Positions 28,483 to 29,439 of a stretch of 29,439 nucleotides of DNA are shown here, piece by piece. Made by a program: the position numbers and the translations under genes. The notes below the pieces were generated by a model. It made no database searches. It worked only from the letters and a program-made list of their open reading frames with translations, and had not been told where the DNA came from. The stretch is from CAYMDP01 sp964389375 (GTDB lineage: Bacteria; Bdellovibrionota; Bdellovibrionia; Bdellovibrionales; UBA1609): the NCBI GenBank assembly GCA_964389375.1, contig CAYMDP010000035.1, forward strand, positions 1 through 29,439, written 5' to 3'. The first letter of the stretch is position 1. Every line of letters begins with the position of its first letter.

Positions 28483-29439
28483 ATGACTGAAATCGAAATG
28501 CAACCACACTACTTTAAATTCTGGCGCGAACTTATTAAGCCGAAGGGTTTTGAGGTTGATCGCGAGAGCCTTACCGAGCAATACGGAAAATTCATCGTTC
28601 GCCCTCTTGAAAAAGGATATGGCGTCACTTTGGGCAACTCTTTAAGAAGAGTTTTGCTAAGCTCTATGATGGGCTCTGCCGTAAGTGCAGTAAAGTTCGA
28701 AGGCGTTCTTCATGAGTTCAGCACAATGCCTGACGTTCTTGAAGACGTAACAGATATCATTTTAAATTTTAAAGAGATCCGTTTTCGTCAATACGATGCG
28801 GACACTAAGACTTTAAGAATCTCTAAGGTTGGACCTGGAGCAGTGACTGCTGCAGACATTCAACTGACAGACGGGATTGAAGTTTTAAACCCTGAGCAGC
28901 ACATTGCCACTCTTGGAAAAGATGGAAAGTTTGAAGCCGAGATTTTGGTTTCTTACGGCAGAGGATATGTAGAGGCCGATGGTCGTACTGCAGATCTTCC
29001 TGTTGGTTTTATCGCGGTAGATGCGCTTCATAGCCCAATCCGACGAGTAAACTACAATGTTTCTGCGGCTCGAGTGGGTCAAAGAACAGATTACGATGCT
29101 TTAACTTTAGAAGTTTGGACTGATGGATCTTTAAAGCCAGAAGAAGCAGTTTCTTTAGGCTCTAAAATTATCAAAGAACAACTTCAAATCTTCTTAACTT
29201 TCGACGAATCTATCGAGCCTGTTGAAGAAGAAGAAATCACTCGCTCGCCTCAATTGAACGACAATTTGTTTCGTTCAGTTGATGATCTTGAGCTTTCAGT
29301 TCGCAGTGCAAACTGCTTGAAGAATGCAAACATCCGATACATCGGAGAGCTCGTTTGCCGTTCTGAGGCTGAAATGTTGAAAACTAAGAATTTTGGTCGC
29401 AAGTCTTTGAATGAAATCAAAGAAATCCTAGTTGGAATG
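28483..29439 (+). CDS. rpoA: DNA-directed RNA polymerase subunit alpha, 3' end beyond the window
   Basis: The alpha subunit dimerises to nucleate polymerase assembly and binds UP elements and activators. 319 codons are visible from the ATG behind TGGGAG (28471-28476); no stop codon occurs before the window edge. The N-terminal domain has EKGYGVTLGNSLRRVLLSSM and FKEIRFRQY. The C-terminal domain shows DLELSVRSANCLKNANIRYIGELV and LKTKNFGRKSLNEIKEIL. Only about 10-20 residues are likely missing. It is here directly after rpsK, without rpsD. rplQ would be expected next. Confidence 0.98.
   Translation, partial: MTEIEMQPHYFKFWRELIKPKGFEVDRESLTEQYGKFIVRPLEKGYGVTLGNSLRRVLLSSMMGSAVSAVKFEGVLHEFSTMPDVLEDVTDIILNFKEIRFRQYDADTKTLRISKVGPGAVTAADIQLTDGIEVLNPEQHIATLGKDGKFEAEILVSYGRGYVEADGRTADLPVGFIAVDALHSPIRRVNYNVSAARVGQRTDYDALTLEVWTDGSLKPEEAVSLGSKIIKEQLQIFLTFDESIEPVEEEEITRSPQLNDNLFRSVDDLELSVRSANCLKNANIRYIGELVCRSEAEMLKTKNFGRKSLNEIKEILVGM

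Noticed and set aside
1..29439. CRISPR arrays, transposase genes, phage genes, toxin-antitoxin or defence systems
   Set aside because: No direct-repeat arrays and no such proteins are present; essentially all coding space is housekeeping genes.

Overview
The window is one co-directional (+ strand) block of translation and transcription genes: the rif (secE-nusG-rplKAJL-rpoBC), str (rpsL-rpsG-fusA), S10, spc and alpha operons run end to end with almost no spacing. It holds 36 complete protein genes, a 3'-truncated rpoA, a complete tRNA-Trp and a 5'-truncated tRNA-Thr. Beta' has the proteobacterial SI3-type insertion in the trigger-loop region, S12, EF-Tu and the RNA polymerase subunits read as proteobacterial, and GC content is moderate. 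A member of the Bdellovibrionota or a nearby former deltaproteobacterial lineage is the most likely source. That placement rests on sequence impression and recalled homologues, not on a search.

Layout. 1-1550: tRNA-Thr, tuf, tRNA-Trp. 1551-4789: secE, nusG, rplK, rplA, then an L10-type leader, rplJ and rplL. 4790-13240: a junction with four inverted repeats, then rpoB and rpoC. 13241-14250: a candidate promoter, rpsL and rpsG. 14251-14498: a 158-bp inverted-repeat element followed by a clear intrinsic terminator. 14499-16601: an EF-G-family gene with an altered domain IV tip. 16602-24774: a candidate promoter and leader, then the S10 and spc genes rpsJ to rpmD. 24776-27175: rplO, secY, adk. 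27176-27528: a non-coding, structured gap. 27529-29439: rpmJ, rpsM, rpsK and partial rpoA.

The genes jointly build the 30S and 50S subunits, the RNA polymerase core (alpha, beta, beta'), the translocon pair SecE/SecY, the elongation factors and the Rho/ribosome coupling factor NusG. Three ribosomal protein genes usual in this arrangement are absent at their normal places: rplX (L24) between rplN and rplE, rpsN (S14) between rplE and rpsH, and rpsD (S4) between rpsK and rpoA. They are probably elsewhere in the genome.

I see no phage, insertion sequence with transposase, CRISPR array, defence locus or other exotic system. The best leads are the atypical EF-G (probably a ribosome-recycling or otherwise specialised paralogue) sitting behind a terminator, the inverted-repeat element before it, the missing rplX/rpsN/rpsD, and the structured regions before rplJ, rpoB and rpmJ.
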